DNA of 64,000 bases from UPXZ01 sp964634605 (lineage in GTDB: Bacteria; Bacteroidota; Bacteroidia; Bacteroidales; Paludibacteraceae), in contig CAZWLJ010000002.1 in the NCBI GenBank assembly GCA_964634605.1, forward strand, positions 128,031 through 192,030, read 5' to 3'. The translations under genes and the position numbers were made by a program. This document shows positions 1 to 8,559 of this stretch, piece by piece. Below the pieces are notes generated by a model. That model had not been told where the DNA came from, did no database searches, and was given only the letters and a program-made list of their open reading frames with translations. Every line of letters starts with the position of its first letter. The first letter of the stretch is position 1.

Positions 1-237
1 CTGTGCTCCGGTATAAAATACGATGTATTGCATGTATTGCATTACTCCCGAATATTTGTTCATTAAATGGGCACGGGAACTGTTATTCCAGTTTTCGGTG
101 GCCCCTGTAAAGGCATTTCTGGGGTCGGTAGTCCCGAGTAACTCCGGATCGGTATTCAGATTCTGATATTTTTCCAAACATCCGGTCATGGTAAGCACCG
201 TAAGTGCTCCTAATAATATATATTTAAATTTTCTCAT
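1..237 (-). CDS. SusD/RagB-family nutrient-binding outer-membrane lipoprotein, N-terminal part (cut by window edge)
   Basis: Only the first 79 residues lie in the window; the gene runs off the left edge. The protein starts MRKFKYILLGALTVLTMTGC, a lipoprotein signal with the lipidated cysteine at residue 20, followed by a segment (EKYQNLNTDPELLG) typical of SusD proteins. It begins 11 bases after the susC-like stop, so the two form the usual SusC-SusD pair: SusD sits on the cell surface and delivers glycans to the SusC channel. The family call rests on the lipobox, the short N-terminal sequence and the position after susC. The substrate cannot be read from this fragment. Confidence 0.85.
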   Translation of the reverse strand, partial: MRKFKYILLGALTVLTMTGCLEKYQNLNTDPELLGTTDPRNAFTGATENWNNSSRAHLMNKYSGVMQYMQYIVFYTGAQ

Positions 238-248
238 TGCTGTTTAAA

Positions 249-3200
249 TTAAAGTCTGATTGTTAAATTTAATGCATAAGTCCGGGAGAAAGGAACTCCT
301 CCGATATCCATCGGCAGCAGCGGGTTATTTGACGATATGGATGCAGGATTTAGTCCATCAGTTAATTTGTTGACTATATAACCTAAATTTCTACCCGTCA
401 GCCCAAGTCTCAGGTAATTGGCGCCAAACTTTTTGCAGATATTCTCAGGCAGTCTGTATCCAATAGTTACTTCACGCAAGCTAAACCAGGTATTATCCTG
501 AATACCCAGTTCGGCGGGCATTCCCCATCCGAAGTTGCCCCAGTAATAAGTACTTGCCATCATCGGTTGAATTCCTTTTTCAAGCGCTTCGGCATAAGTA
601 AGTCCGCTTACATCGATAGTTTGTTTCGGATTACTTGCAAGGGGAGCTTCAGTTCCTTCATCGAATACTGCGTCAAGCATGATAGCATCGTACACGGTTT
701 CGCCTTTATAGTTCGTGCGCGGGAGTCCTCCGTGTTCCTGATCGCGATATTGCAGCGAAGAAGCCAGTGAGCCCATCGGCATGGCATATTTATAAGTATT
801 GGAATAGAAATTACCACCTACACGTCCGTCGATTAATGCGTAGAAATCAAAATTCTTGTAAGAAAGTGAGGTGTTAAAACTGAGCAAAAAGTCAGCTTCA
901 ACCTTTCCGATTACTTTCTTTTCTTTGATTCCTTTCTCATTGTCAGTTACATATCCGTAGGCAGCCACTGAGTTTGGACTTCCGTAATTACCCCAGTAAG
1001 TTATCACAGGTTTACCATTACGGGTATCGTTCGGATCTTCTTCATTGTTGAAACGATATATCGATCCGGCAGTTGTACTTCCGTAAGGAGTTGTGATTAC
1101 ACCAAAACCTCCTCCTTCATAAGCCCAGATTTCAGGACCACCATCATAAGACCCCATCAACTGCCATTCCTTTATATTTTCATGTAGTTTGATGATTTTA
1201 CCTCTGTTAAGCGTAAAATTAGAACCGATTGTCCAGCGGAAATTTTTGGTACGTACCGGAGTTGCTTCCAGTTGTATTTCTACCCCCTGATTCTGAATAT
1301 TACCGGCATTAATTCTTTGGCTGCTTGCTCCTGATTCACTTACTGCTCCAAGGGTTAAAATCTGATTGAATGTATTGGTTTTGTAATAAGCCAGGTCGAG
1401 CGTCAACAAATCGTTAAAGAATCTCGAATCTGTTCCGATTTCAATGGATTGCTGTATTTCAGGTTTTAAATCATTATTCCAGGCTGTTCCCAGGTTCGGG
1501 TTGGCAATAAGCACGTTGGTTCTTTCTGGATCATATTGCGAGCTCTGTGAAAAAACTCCGAATCCGGCAGTCGTAGCATATGCTCCGGTTCCCATACCTA
1601 CTCGCGAGAGAGATGCTCTTAATTTTCCGAATGAATACCATTCCGGGAGTTTGAATGTTTCGGTAAATACCCACGACAAGTTAGCAGAAGGATAGAAAAC
1701 ACTGAAATTATTCTGTCCTGTTGCCATGTATTTCGGATAGGTAAGAGTTGACAACCAGTCATTACGTCCGGTTAGTTCGAGGAACAACTGATCACGCCAT
1801 CCGAAGTTAAGAATTGCAGAAACCCCGAATGTTTGATTGTTACGGGGAGTATAGTTAAATGATGGTTCAATTTTGTTCTTGGAGTTAGCAAATGCGAAAA
1901 TTCCCGGAGAAACCAGACCTCCGTTAGTACCTTTGCTCCATGAATGTGATTCTGTGTTGCCATAGAGTTCGGCAGCAATGATTGCATCCAGGATTATTTC
2001 TTCATCACCCAATTTTATTTTATTTTCATTTGATTGCAGCATTCCCAGGAAGTTGTAGGCTCCGGATATACTACCTCCTCTGCCATAATAACCGGTTCCG
2101 GATGGTCCGTAATTTGCACCCGTTCCGTACTGTTTCTGGAGCGTAGAAATACCATAATAATTGTAGTTACTTCTTACGCTTGCTGTCAGCCATGGAGCAA
2201 TTTTTGCTTTCAGTGTAAGGTTGCTGAGAAGTGAATTTTCCGAACGCTGGTTCAGGTTCATGTCACGACCATGCAGATATCCGCGAAGTGTACCCCACGG
2301 GCTTGTTGTTTCAACGGCCTGAGATACCGGATCTCGGTATAAACTTTCATACAATGCCATATCCATATTACGTGGAGTGTAATAGGTACTCATCATTGCA
2401 AGGTTCCCCCCCCAGTTCCAGCCACCCTGACTGGCACCGTTCATTGATGTGGAAAATGCATAATTTACACCGGCTTCCAGCGAGAATATGCGGTTTAATT
2501 CGGTCAGGCCTTTGAAAGAAATGGCATGACGCGAGAAATTATTACGTTTAAATACTCCGTTATTGTCGGTATAGGCGTACGAAAGACGGAATGAAGATCT
2601 CTCTGCACCACCGTTAATTGCAACACTCGTGGTGCTGTTAAGACCTGACTGATACAGACTTTTCCAGTTGTCGGGTTGTGGAACAAACGGAGTTAATTCA
2701 CCATTGGGCATGTACTGGTTTATTGAACGTCCATCCATTTTCGGACCCCAGCTCATACCTGTTTTCTGCAAAGCGCCATCGGCCAGAAATCCACCTTCAT
2801 ATCCGTTGCTCGGAGCACCTGCTCCGTAAACATTCTGTAGCTCGATAGGCGATTTATAAATGTCTGTTGTTTCGAGAATCTGAGATACTTCCACTCCGAT
2901 TCCTTTCTTTCCATACTGACCGCCTTTGGATACAATGACGATTGCGCCATTAGCACCACGCGAACCATAAAGGGCTGTCGCAGCAGCTCCTTTCAGAACA
3001 GTAACACTCTCATAATCGGCAGGATTAAGATTCTTAAGCTGAGATCCCCAGTCGGTACCATCCAAAGCTCCCGTGATCGGTTCCTGAATTATCATACCGT
3101 CAATAACAAAAATCGGGGAGTTATTCTTATCAATGGATTTTGCACCACGAATGGTAATCGAGGAACTCGAAGTAACCCCGGAAGCACCTCCCGCATTAAT

Positions 3201-3671
3201 ATTTACACCAGCGACTTTCCCCTGAAGAGCAGTTACCGGATTGATAGCATTTACACGTTCGATTTCCGCAGTTGATACTTTACTGGTAGCATAACCTACC
3301 GAACGGGCTTGTTTCGGAATACCAAATGCTGTGATTATGACCTCCTGAAGAACTTCAGAGTCATCTTCCAGCACTATGTTCACAACACTTCGGCCAGCCA
3401 GAGAAACTGTTTGTGTTTTCATTCCCACGAAACTTACTTCCAGTACCCCGTTTTGAGGTACATTGCTGAGCGTAAACTGACCATCAATGTTTGTGGCAGT
3501 GGCGATTGACGTACCCTGTACCCTTACAGCGACACCAATAAGTGGCTCATTCTGCTTGTCTACCACAGTTCCGCTCACTGTTTTGGTCTGAGTAAAACCT
3601 GATAAGGTAATCGCACACATCAGGGTGGTGAGAATACCTTTCCAATAGTTTAAAATTTTTCTTTTTTTCAT
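249..3671 (-). CDS. SusC/RagA-family TonB-dependent outer-membrane transporter
   Basis: This 1140-residue protein imports oligosaccharides across the outer membrane using TonB energy. A signal peptide (about residues 1-27) is followed by a carboxypeptidase-regulatory-like beta-sandwich (about 32-110, starting VSGTVVDKQNEPLIG), a TonB-box-like stretch near EVIITAFG, a plug domain (about 120-240, with the SusC motif RGAKSIDKNNSPIFVIDG) and a long C-terminal beta-barrel ending in an aromatic-rich strand. Length and order fit the SusC family. The susD-like gene follows at once. Specificity is unknown; no glycoside hydrolase follows within the window. The nearly 2-kb upstream region is unusual and is described separately. 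Confidence 0.95.
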   Translation of the reverse strand: MKKRKILNYWKGILTTLMCAITLSGFTQTKTVSGTVVDKQNEPLIGVAVRVQGTSIATATNIDGQFTLSNVPQNGVLEVSFVGMKTQTVSLAGRSVVNIVLEDDSEVLQEVIITAFGIPKQARSVGYATSKVSTAEIERVNAINPVTALQGKVAGVNINAGGASGVTSSSSITIRGAKSIDKNNSPIFVIDGMIIQEPITGALDGTDWGSQLKNLNPADYESVTVLKGAAATALYGSRGANGAIVIVSKGGQYGKKGIGVEVSQILETTDIYKSPIELQNVYGAGAPSNGYEGGFLADGALQKTGMSWGPKMDGRSINQYMPNGELTPFVPQPDNWKSLYQSGLNSTTSVAINGGAERSSFRLSYAYTDNNGVFKRNNFSRHAISFKGLTELNRIFSLEAGVNYAFSTSMNGASQGGWNWGGNLAMMSTYYTPRNMDMALYESLYRDPVSQAVETTSPWGTLRGYLHGRDMNLNQRSENSLLSNLTLKAKIAPWLTASVRSNYNYYGISTLQKQYGTGANYGPSGTGYYGRGGSISGAYNFLGMLQSNENKIKLGDEEIILDAIIAAELYGNTESHSWSKGTNGGLVSPGIFAFANSKNKIEPSFNYTPRNNQTFGVSAILNFGWRDQLFLELTGRNDWLSTLTYPKYMATGQNNFSVFYPSANLSWVFTETFKLPEWYSFGKLRASLSRVGMGTGAYATTAGFGVFSQSSQYDPERTNVLIANPNLGTAWNNDLKPEIQQSIEIGTDSRFFNDLLTLDLAYYKTNTFNQILTLGAVSESGASSQRINAGNIQNQGVEIQLEATPVRTKNFRWTIGSNFTLNRGKIIKLHENIKEWQLMGSYDGGPEIWAYEGGGFGVITTPYGSTTAGSIYRFNNEEDPNDTRNGKPVITYWGNYGSPNSVAAYGYVTDNEKGIKEKKVIGKVEADFLLSFNTSLSYKNFDFYALIDGRVGGNFYSNTYKYAMPMGSLASSLQYRDQEHGGLPRTNYKGETVYDAIMLDAVFDEGTEAPLASNPKQTIDVSGLTYAEALEKGIQPMMASTYYWGNFGWGMPAELGIQDNTWFSLREVTIGYRLPENICKKFGANYLRLGLTGRNLGYIVNKLTDGLNPASISSNNPLLPMDIGGVPFSRTYALNLTIRL

Positions 3672-3982
3672 GCTCTCTTGATTTAAGAAATTAATTAATA
3701 ATTGTTTTTGGTTAGTAAAGATTTATTTATCGTGTTAATTTCAATTCTTAACTATTCGATTTTCTTATGTTGAATAAGCCAAAATAAGTAACCGTAACAA
3801 ACTAATTAAATGCAAGTACCGCATTCCTTTTATAACCCAATTAATTCTAATAGCATATTCAAAAAGGTTTTCTCAGAGTCATTGACTCTGTTTGTTCTGT
3901 TAATTTTCATTGGATTCATTTAAAAAATCTATCCATATTTCATACAGATAGAGATATTTGATCCCAGAAAACCAATAATCTG

Positions 3983-4095
3983 CAAACGTAACACATCGAA
4001 AAAACTGATTACCAGAGCAATAACTGATTTCTTTCACTAAGTATCCGGCTGATTCAACTGTTAACTAAATATTTTATAAGGTACGTGCAAATATA
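3983..4095 (-). promoter_or_regulatory. Candidate -7 boxes for the susC-like gene
   Basis: Two minus-strand matches to the Bacteroidota -7 consensus TAnnTTTG occur: TACGTTTG at 3983-3990 and TATATTTG at 4088-4095. Either would give a 5' leader of 300-400 bases. Neither has a clear TTTG at the proper upstream spacing, so the choice is open. Confidence 0.3.
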
Positions 4096-4303
4096 TGTTT
4101 TTTTACTTAATAAAGAAAAGTTTTCTGAAAATATTTAAATTTAATTTTTATTTTTCCCTGTCACATAATATTTACTGTTTCTGCCATTTACACGGACTTT
4201 CAGAAATCCTCGCCTCAACAATATTAAAAACTCCGGAGCGAATAAGGTGTAAAACTTTGATAAAATTCTTTAATTACAATCGCTTAAATTATAAATATTT
4301 ATA

Positions 4304-4436
4304 AATAACTCGCATTTTGTATCATAAAACTCATAAAATCTATAGTCTTATAACAAATTGTCGATTAAATGCAGCTAAAATCCGAACCGGGTGAAATCCG
4401 ACTGCTGAAAATCGGGTTTATCAATGACTCTTTTAT
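4304..4436 (+). pseudogene. Decayed duplicate of the promoter and first codons of the downstream kinase gene
   Basis: Bases 4304-4436 align with 5588-5721 with about 14 differences in 134 by hand alignment. The copied part spans the kinase -7 box, its leader and the first 29 or so codons. In this copy the ATG start has become a TTATAA-containing sequence and codon 7 is a stop (GAT TAA), so it is non-functional. The match ends abruptly after the codons for the NDSF stretch. The protein-level part (KSEPGEIR, KIGFINDSF) is the best preserved. Confidence 0.85.
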
Positions 4437-4455
4437 GTGCTGTGAAAAATCTGCT

Positions 4456-4521
4456 AACTCTGCCAGAGATCAATTGCACACCTTTTCAGGTTCAGCAGCA
4501 GTTATAAATTCTGGCAGAGTT
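4456..4521. repeat. Perfect 12-bp inverted repeat, 42-bp spacer
   Basis: AACTCTGCCAGA at 4456-4467 is the exact reverse complement of TCTGGCAGAGTT at 4510-4521. It lies between the decayed kinase copy and the 43-bp array. No T-run follows, so it is not an obvious terminator. Confidence 0.7.
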
Positions 4522-4548
4522 GTGAGACAGATCGCCTTATACTATAGA

Positions 4549-5018
4549 TTTCCAAACGTTTAGACGGTAATCTGCAGTCTATGCAGATAACTTTCCAAAC
4601 GTTTAGACGGAAGCCTGCTGTACGTGCAGACTACTTTCCAAACGCTTAGACGATAATATGCAGGTTTGGCAGATAACTTTCCAAACGTTTAGACGGAAAC
4701 CTGCAGACTCTGCGAACTACTTTCCAAACGTTTGGAAAGTAACCTGCTGGGCTGGAAAAACGAATAAACATGTGTTATTTGATCTGTTTTTGCATACATA
4801 TACCTTTCCAATGATTTGGATGGATGAATCAGCAACCGGTCGGTCACTCGCCACGGGTTTGGATAGCAATATCAAATTCCGACAAATCAGTTTTCAGCGT
4901 GTTGAAACGGGTACCGCAAGACTGCAGATAACTTTCTAAACGTTTAGACGGTAATCTGCAGGTTCTGCAGATAACTTTCCAAACGTTTGCATTGTCATAT
5001 CCAGTCTATGCAGAAAAA
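4549..5018. repeat. Array of about eleven 43-bp units built from two palindromes
   Basis: Units starting TTTCCAAACGTTTAGACGG recur at 4549, 4592, 4635, 4678 and 4721, exactly 43 bp apart, and again at 4933 and 4976. The 212-bp gap between 4721 and 4933 is close to five periods and contains degenerate units (for example at 4805 and about 4891), so I read one array of roughly eleven units with a decayed middle. Each good unit has an AAACGTTT palindrome and a second dyad of the form ATCTGCAG..CTGCAGAT. The unit at 4721 has a perfect palindrome, CTTTCCAAACGTTTGGAAAG, that extends two bases further on each side. Confidence 0.9.
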
Positions 5019-5181
5019 AAATAAATATTTATTACAAGTATTCAGAATGGGTTTTTTGGCAAAAAATAATTTTGGCAGATTCACGAATGTATAAATATGC
5101 CATGACTCGCAACTGTATATTTCATCATTACTAACTCAGCAGTAAGGATATTAAATATTTTCCCGAACAGTTAATAGTACA

Positions 5182-5417
5182 CGTAGTGCATTTGGCTCAA
5201 AATTGCCTGTAAGGCAGATTGAACCCCACCAAAATTTTTTTTTTACTCAAATAACAAGCTCTTAATTTGTTTGCTTTTGTAATATTTATTTGAATCTTTG
5301 GTTTTTTTGAAAAAATATGTTTGATAAAAGAGTGATTTTGTCCTATTCATCCTGTAAGATTACAGCACTTTTTAAGTGAAAACATTAATACAAAGCTCAT
5401 ATTCCAAATGCACTACG
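5182..5417. mobile_element. MITE-like 236-bp element with perfect 14-bp terminal inverted repeats
   Basis: CGTAGTGCATTTGG at 5182-5195 is the exact reverse complement of CCAAATGCACTACG at 5404-5417. The 208-bp interior is AT-rich with no open frame of note. The size, termini and lack of coding content fit a miniature inverted-repeat element, but I see no clear target-site duplication in the flanking bases, so mobility is inferred only from structure. Confidence 0.5.
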
Positions 5418-5596
5418 GGTTACCATAATTTTTATTTATCATTTTATCGATATTCCTTTTTCCAGTAGTAATAAGTTGAGATCTATTGTATTCTTCTAGT
5501 AAAAAAACTCAATGTTATGACTAATTTAAATGTAAATTTTTGACAAAATTATCTAATCAGTTCCATCCCGATTATATATTTTCAATGAATAAGTCG

Positions 5597-5604
5597 TATT
5601 TTTG
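5597..5604 (+). promoter_or_regulatory. -7 promoter element of the kinase gene
   Basis: TATTTTTG matches the Bacteroidota TAnnTTTG box and lies 28 bases before the ATG at 5633. It is inside the longer open frame that begins at 5540, which argues for the internal start. Confidence 0.6.
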
Positions 5605-5632
5605 CATCATAAAACTCAAAAAATCTATATTC

Positions 5633-6715
5633 ATGAAACAAATTGTCGATCAATTCCAGCTTAAATCCGAACCGGGTGAAATCCGACCGCTGAAAATCGG
5701 GTTTATCAATGACTCTTTTATTGTAGAAAGTAAAAATCCGGACGATGAATGGTACTTCCTGCAACGTATCAATCATAATATTTTCAAAAACGTAGATGGT
5801 TTGCAAAAAAACATCAGTCTGGTTACCGATTATTTACGCAAGAAACTTGCCGAACGGGGAGTAACCAACCTGGAACGCCGTGTGCTTCAGCTGATTCCGG
5901 CAAAAGACGGCAAACTATACCATAAAGACGATGAAGGCAATTACTGGCGCGTTTATGTTCATATCCGCAATACCAGGAGCTACGATTCAATCAGCCCCGA
6001 ACTGGCATACAAAGCCGGTGTGGCTTTCGGTGATTTTCAGAGCATGCTCTCCGACCTGCCACTCGACGATATGATAGAAACTATACCCAACTTTCATAAC
6101 ATGGAATTCAGAATCGGGGAATTCAGAGAAGCAGTAAAAAATAATGCTGCCGGTAGACTCCGGAAAGTACAATGGATGGTGGATGAAATAGAAAACCGCG
6201 CCGACGAAATGTGTATCCCCGAGCGTCTGCACCGCGAAGGAAAACTTCCGAAACGGATCAATCACTGCGACACAAAAGTCAACAACATGCTTTTCGACGA
6301 TAACGATGAACCAATCTGCATCGTGGACCTGGATACGGTTATGCCCGGCTATGTGCTTTCGGATTTCGGCGACTTTATGCGTACTGCTGCCAACACGGGA
6401 GCCGAAGACGATGAAAACCTTGAAAATATCGGTGTAAATTTTGACATTTTCGAAGCATACACAAAAGGATATCTTGAAAAAGCGAAAAGTTTCCTTACAC
6501 CTACCGAACTTGGCAACCTGGCATTCGGAGCAAAACTGCTGAGCTACATGCAAACTGTCCGCTTCTTTACGGATTACCTGAACGGCGATACGTATTATAA
6601 AATCAAATCACCTGAACATAACTGGCAACGTACATTAGCCCAATTCGAACTGCTGCAGAGCCAGGAAAAAAATTACGACAGGATGCAAAATATTGTTTTT
6701 GACTGCGCCAATTAA
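5633..6715 (+). CDS. NahK-like N-acetylhexosamine 1-kinase (aminoglycoside-phosphotransferase fold)
   Basis: This 360-residue cytoplasmic kinase has the phosphotransferase signature HCDTKVNN (H211, catalytic D213, N218) and VDLDTVMPG (231-239) with the metal-binding aspartate, both very close in form to bifidobacterial NahK, which phosphorylates GlcNAc/GalNAc at C1 for salvage of host-type glycans. The frame is open from 5540, but the ATG at 5633 is preferred because the promoter lies within the longer version and MKQIVDQFQLK is a normal N-terminus. It converges on a fucosidase gene, which fits processing of mucin- or milk-type glycans. Related proteins are often labelled mucin desulfatase or phosphotransferase family; the exact sugar is not proven. 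Confidence 0.8.
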   Translation: MKQIVDQFQLKSEPGEIRPLKIGFINDSFIVESKNPDDEWYFLQRINHNIFKNVDGLQKNISLVTDYLRKKLAERGVTNLERRVLQLIPAKDGKLYHKDDEGNYWRVYVHIRNTRSYDSISPELAYKAGVAFGDFQSMLSDLPLDDMIETIPNFHNMEFRIGEFREAVKNNAAGRLRKVQWMVDEIENRADEMCIPERLHREGKLPKRINHCDTKVNNMLFDDNDEPICIVDLDTVMPGYVLSDFGDFMRTAANTGAEDDENLENIGVNFDIFEAYTKGYLEKAKSFLTPTELGNLAFGAKLLSYMQTVRFFTDYLNGDTYYKIKSPEHNWQRTLAQFELLQSQEKNYDRMQNIVFDCAN

Positions 6716-6757
6716 CAGCATTTTTTCAGACGAGACCAGTCACAATCTGTATTAAAA

Positions 6758-6810
6758 AACGAAGATTTCTAAACCGTGTTATTCCGGGCTTAGAAATCTT
6801 CGTTCTTTTT
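6758..6810. terminator. Bidirectional rho-independent terminator between kinase and fucosidase genes
   Basis: A perfect 15-bp stem, AACGAAGATTTCTAA (6758-6772) with TTAGAAATCTTCGTT (6790-6804), has T-runs on both sides when read on either strand. It serves both convergent genes. Confidence 0.85.
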
Positions 6811-6836
6811 TAAATTCAGAAAATATAAGAATTACC

Positions 6837-8129
6837 TCAAAATTCCACCGTCACCACATAATCTATAGCCTCAGGAATAGCATCCAGATACAAAACCACA
6901 CCTTCGGAGGTCTGATGGAACCGGATTTTACGGTTGTCAATAAACGTCCTGGCTGATTTCACTTTTTTACCGGTGAGGGGTAAAAAAAGTGCGGAATCCT
7001 GCAGATCCAGAATATGCACAAATAGTTTATTCTGCTTTTGAGTGGTTACTCCCCATTCATGCTGAGGTATCATACCACCACGAGTGCCGTAAATGGTTTC
7101 GCCATACACTTTCAACCAGCTGCCCAGGGCTCTGAAACCCGTAAGTGCCTCATCAGGAAACGTGCCATCAGAGCGCGGACCCACGTTAAGCAGCAGGTTG
7201 GCGTTATTTCCGGCTGCCTTCACCAGATAATGAATCAGTGCTTTTTCGGATTTGTATTTTCTGTCAGTGATATTATAACCCCACGATCCGTTCATTGTTT
7301 CACAGGTTTCGAGTGGTAACTCTCCGATTCGTGCACCGGAAGAAAAACCGGCAGTGTTCTGTCCGGGCAGGTCGCGCTCGAACGCCTGTGCATCTTCACC
7401 TTCCAGAGGCGCCAGGTGGTGATTGTTAATAATAAGGCATCCGGGTTGAATGGAGTGTATGTGGGAATAAATTTCGCTCATTTTCCAGTCAAAATTTTTC
7501 TTGTCCCACATCCCGTCAAACCAGATGGCTCCGATTTTGCCATAATTGGTCAGCAGTTCGGTGAGTTGGTTTTTCATAAAACGATAGTACGTTTCCCATC
7601 TGGCATTTTTGGTTTCTTCTGTTGCTGTTACAGCAAACCCATCAGGATTGTAATCAGCCCGTCCCCAGTCCAGCAGTGAATAATAAAAATGCAGTTTTAT
7701 ACCCTGCCTGTGGCATTCATCAGCCAGTTCTTTCAGCACATCCCGTTTGAAGGGCGTTGCTTTCGCTATGGTATAATCCGTATATTCCGAATTAAACATC
7801 GAAAATCCATCGTGATGCCTGGACGTGATACAAATGTATTTTGCTCCGGCCTCCTTCACATCCGAAACCCATTTTGCCGCATCGAACCGCGAAGGGAAAA
7901 ATCCCGAAGCCATCCGGCTATATTCATCGTGTTTTATTTTTTTGATATTCATAATCCATTCACCGTCAGCCATCAAACTGTAAATACCCCAATGAATGAA
8001 AATTCCGAACTTGTTGTCCTGAAAATGTGACCGGTTTTCAAGATTTTCAGGTGCCGGCACATACTGCTGCGAGTATGTTGCAGAGGAAAGCTGGAGGAGT
8101 GTGAAAAGTAAAATAATTGTTTTCTTCAT
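6837..8129 (-). CDS. GH29 alpha-L-fucosidase, exported
   Basis: This 430-residue glycoside hydrolase releases terminal alpha-linked L-fucose. It has a signal peptide (1-21, ending SSATYSQQ), then a GH29 barrel with FGIFIHWGIYS (41-51), SRHHDGF (103-109) and WFDG (203-206), in which D205 is the expected nucleophile. Length suits a compact GH29 enzyme without an added carbohydrate-binding domain. The acid/base residue is not fixed in GH29 and I cannot assign it; acidic candidates lie in the segment after INNHH. It has its own promoter and shares a terminator with the convergent kinase. Subfamily (narrow or broad specificity) cannot be decided by eye. Confidence 0.95.
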   Translation of the reverse strand: MKKTIILLFTLLQLSSATYSQQYVPAPENLENRSHFQDNKFGIFIHWGIYSLMADGEWIMNIKKIKHDEYSRMASGFFPSRFDAAKWVSDVKEAGAKYICITSRHHDGFSMFNSEYTDYTIAKATPFKRDVLKELADECHRQGIKLHFYYSLLDWGRADYNPDGFAVTATEETKNARWETYYRFMKNQLTELLTNYGKIGAIWFDGMWDKKNFDWKMSEIYSHIHSIQPGCLIINNHHLAPLEGEDAQAFERDLPGQNTAGFSSGARIGELPLETCETMNGSWGYNITDRKYKSEKALIHYLVKAAGNNANLLLNVGPRSDGTFPDEALTGFRALGSWLKVYGETIYGTRGGMIPQHEWGVTTQKQNKLFVHILDLQDSALFLPLTGKKVKSARTFIDNRKIRFHQTSEGVVLYLDAIPEAIDYVVTVEF

Positions 8130-8224
8130 CGTGTATTTTCTTTTGAAGGTTGATTGCTTTTGACTGACTGATTATGTAATATTCATTCCTGAACGAAAAA
8201 CATCAGGTATGTCACCCTGACGTA

Positions 8225-8232
8225 CAAAAATA
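8225..8232 (-). promoter_or_regulatory. -7 promoter element of the fucosidase gene
   Basis: Minus-strand TATTTTTG lies directly after the terminator at 8233-8266 and about 95 bases before the fucosidase ATG. The upstream -33 position falls in the terminator stem and has no TTTG. Confidence 0.5.
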
Positions 8233-8266
8233 GAAAAAAAACGGGACAATTCACATTGTCCCGTTT
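8233..8266 (-). terminator. Strong minus-strand rho-independent terminator
   Basis: AAACGGGACAAT (8239-8250) pairs perfectly with ATTGTCCCGTTT (8255-8266) around a four-base loop. Read on the minus strand it is followed by a T-run. It sits upstream of the fucosidase promoter, so it must stop transcription coming from the region above it. Confidence 0.85.
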
Positions 8267-8516
8267 CGGAATTTCACACACACACTTATTTTTCACTTAT
8301 TGACTAACAACCGGCAATTCATCTTCATTTCATAATCAGAACCTCAATCAGTTGTTGTATCAATTCGTTTTGCATATATAACACGAATATTTGCAAAATG
8401 TTCAAAAAAGGCTGTTTTTAACAGTTATTTTATCATTTTGCAGGATTTGAGGCACTGCAACATGTTTCTGAGTGTTACAGAGTCTGTACTGACATCTGAA
8501 AAATTCTTGTTTTTTA

Positions 8517-8559
8517 CACTAAAAAGAAAAATGCGAAAAATGTTATTCATTTCCCGCAT
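8517..8559 (-). terminator. Terminator of the receptor gene at 8589-11033
   Basis: On the minus strand ATGCGGGAAATG and CATTTTTCGCAT (8531-8559) form a 12-bp stem with two G-U pairs and a five-base loop, followed by TTTTCTTTTT. It lies 30 bases past the stop codon. Confidence 0.75.

Larger units (their letters stand above)
3672..5632. other. Long intergenic region between divergent susC-like and kinase genes
   Basis: This 1.96-kb AT-rich stretch has no convincing gene. It contains, in order, possible susC promoters, a degenerate copy of the kinase promoter and 5' end, a 12-bp inverted repeat, an array of 43-bp units, an element bounded by 14-bp inverted repeats, and the kinase promoter. The open frames here are short and lack homologous features. 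Confidence 0.8.

Noticed and set aside
4369..4563. Open frame of 64 codons with similarity to the kinase N-terminus
   Set aside because: It is the open part of the decayed duplicate; no proper start signal exists and the sequence after the NDSF stretch is unrelated to the kinase.
4549..5018. CRISPR-like array (20-bp repeat, 23-bp spacers)
   Set aside because: The supposed spacers are related to one another (CTGCAG-rich) instead of unique, the repeats are imperfect, and no cas genes are near. It is a tandem repeat with a 43-bp unit.
5987..6553. 188-codon minus-strand frame inside the kinase gene
   Set aside because: It is a shadow of the kinase coding sequence in the opposite strand, without domain features, and contrasts with the strong kinase motifs on the plus strand.
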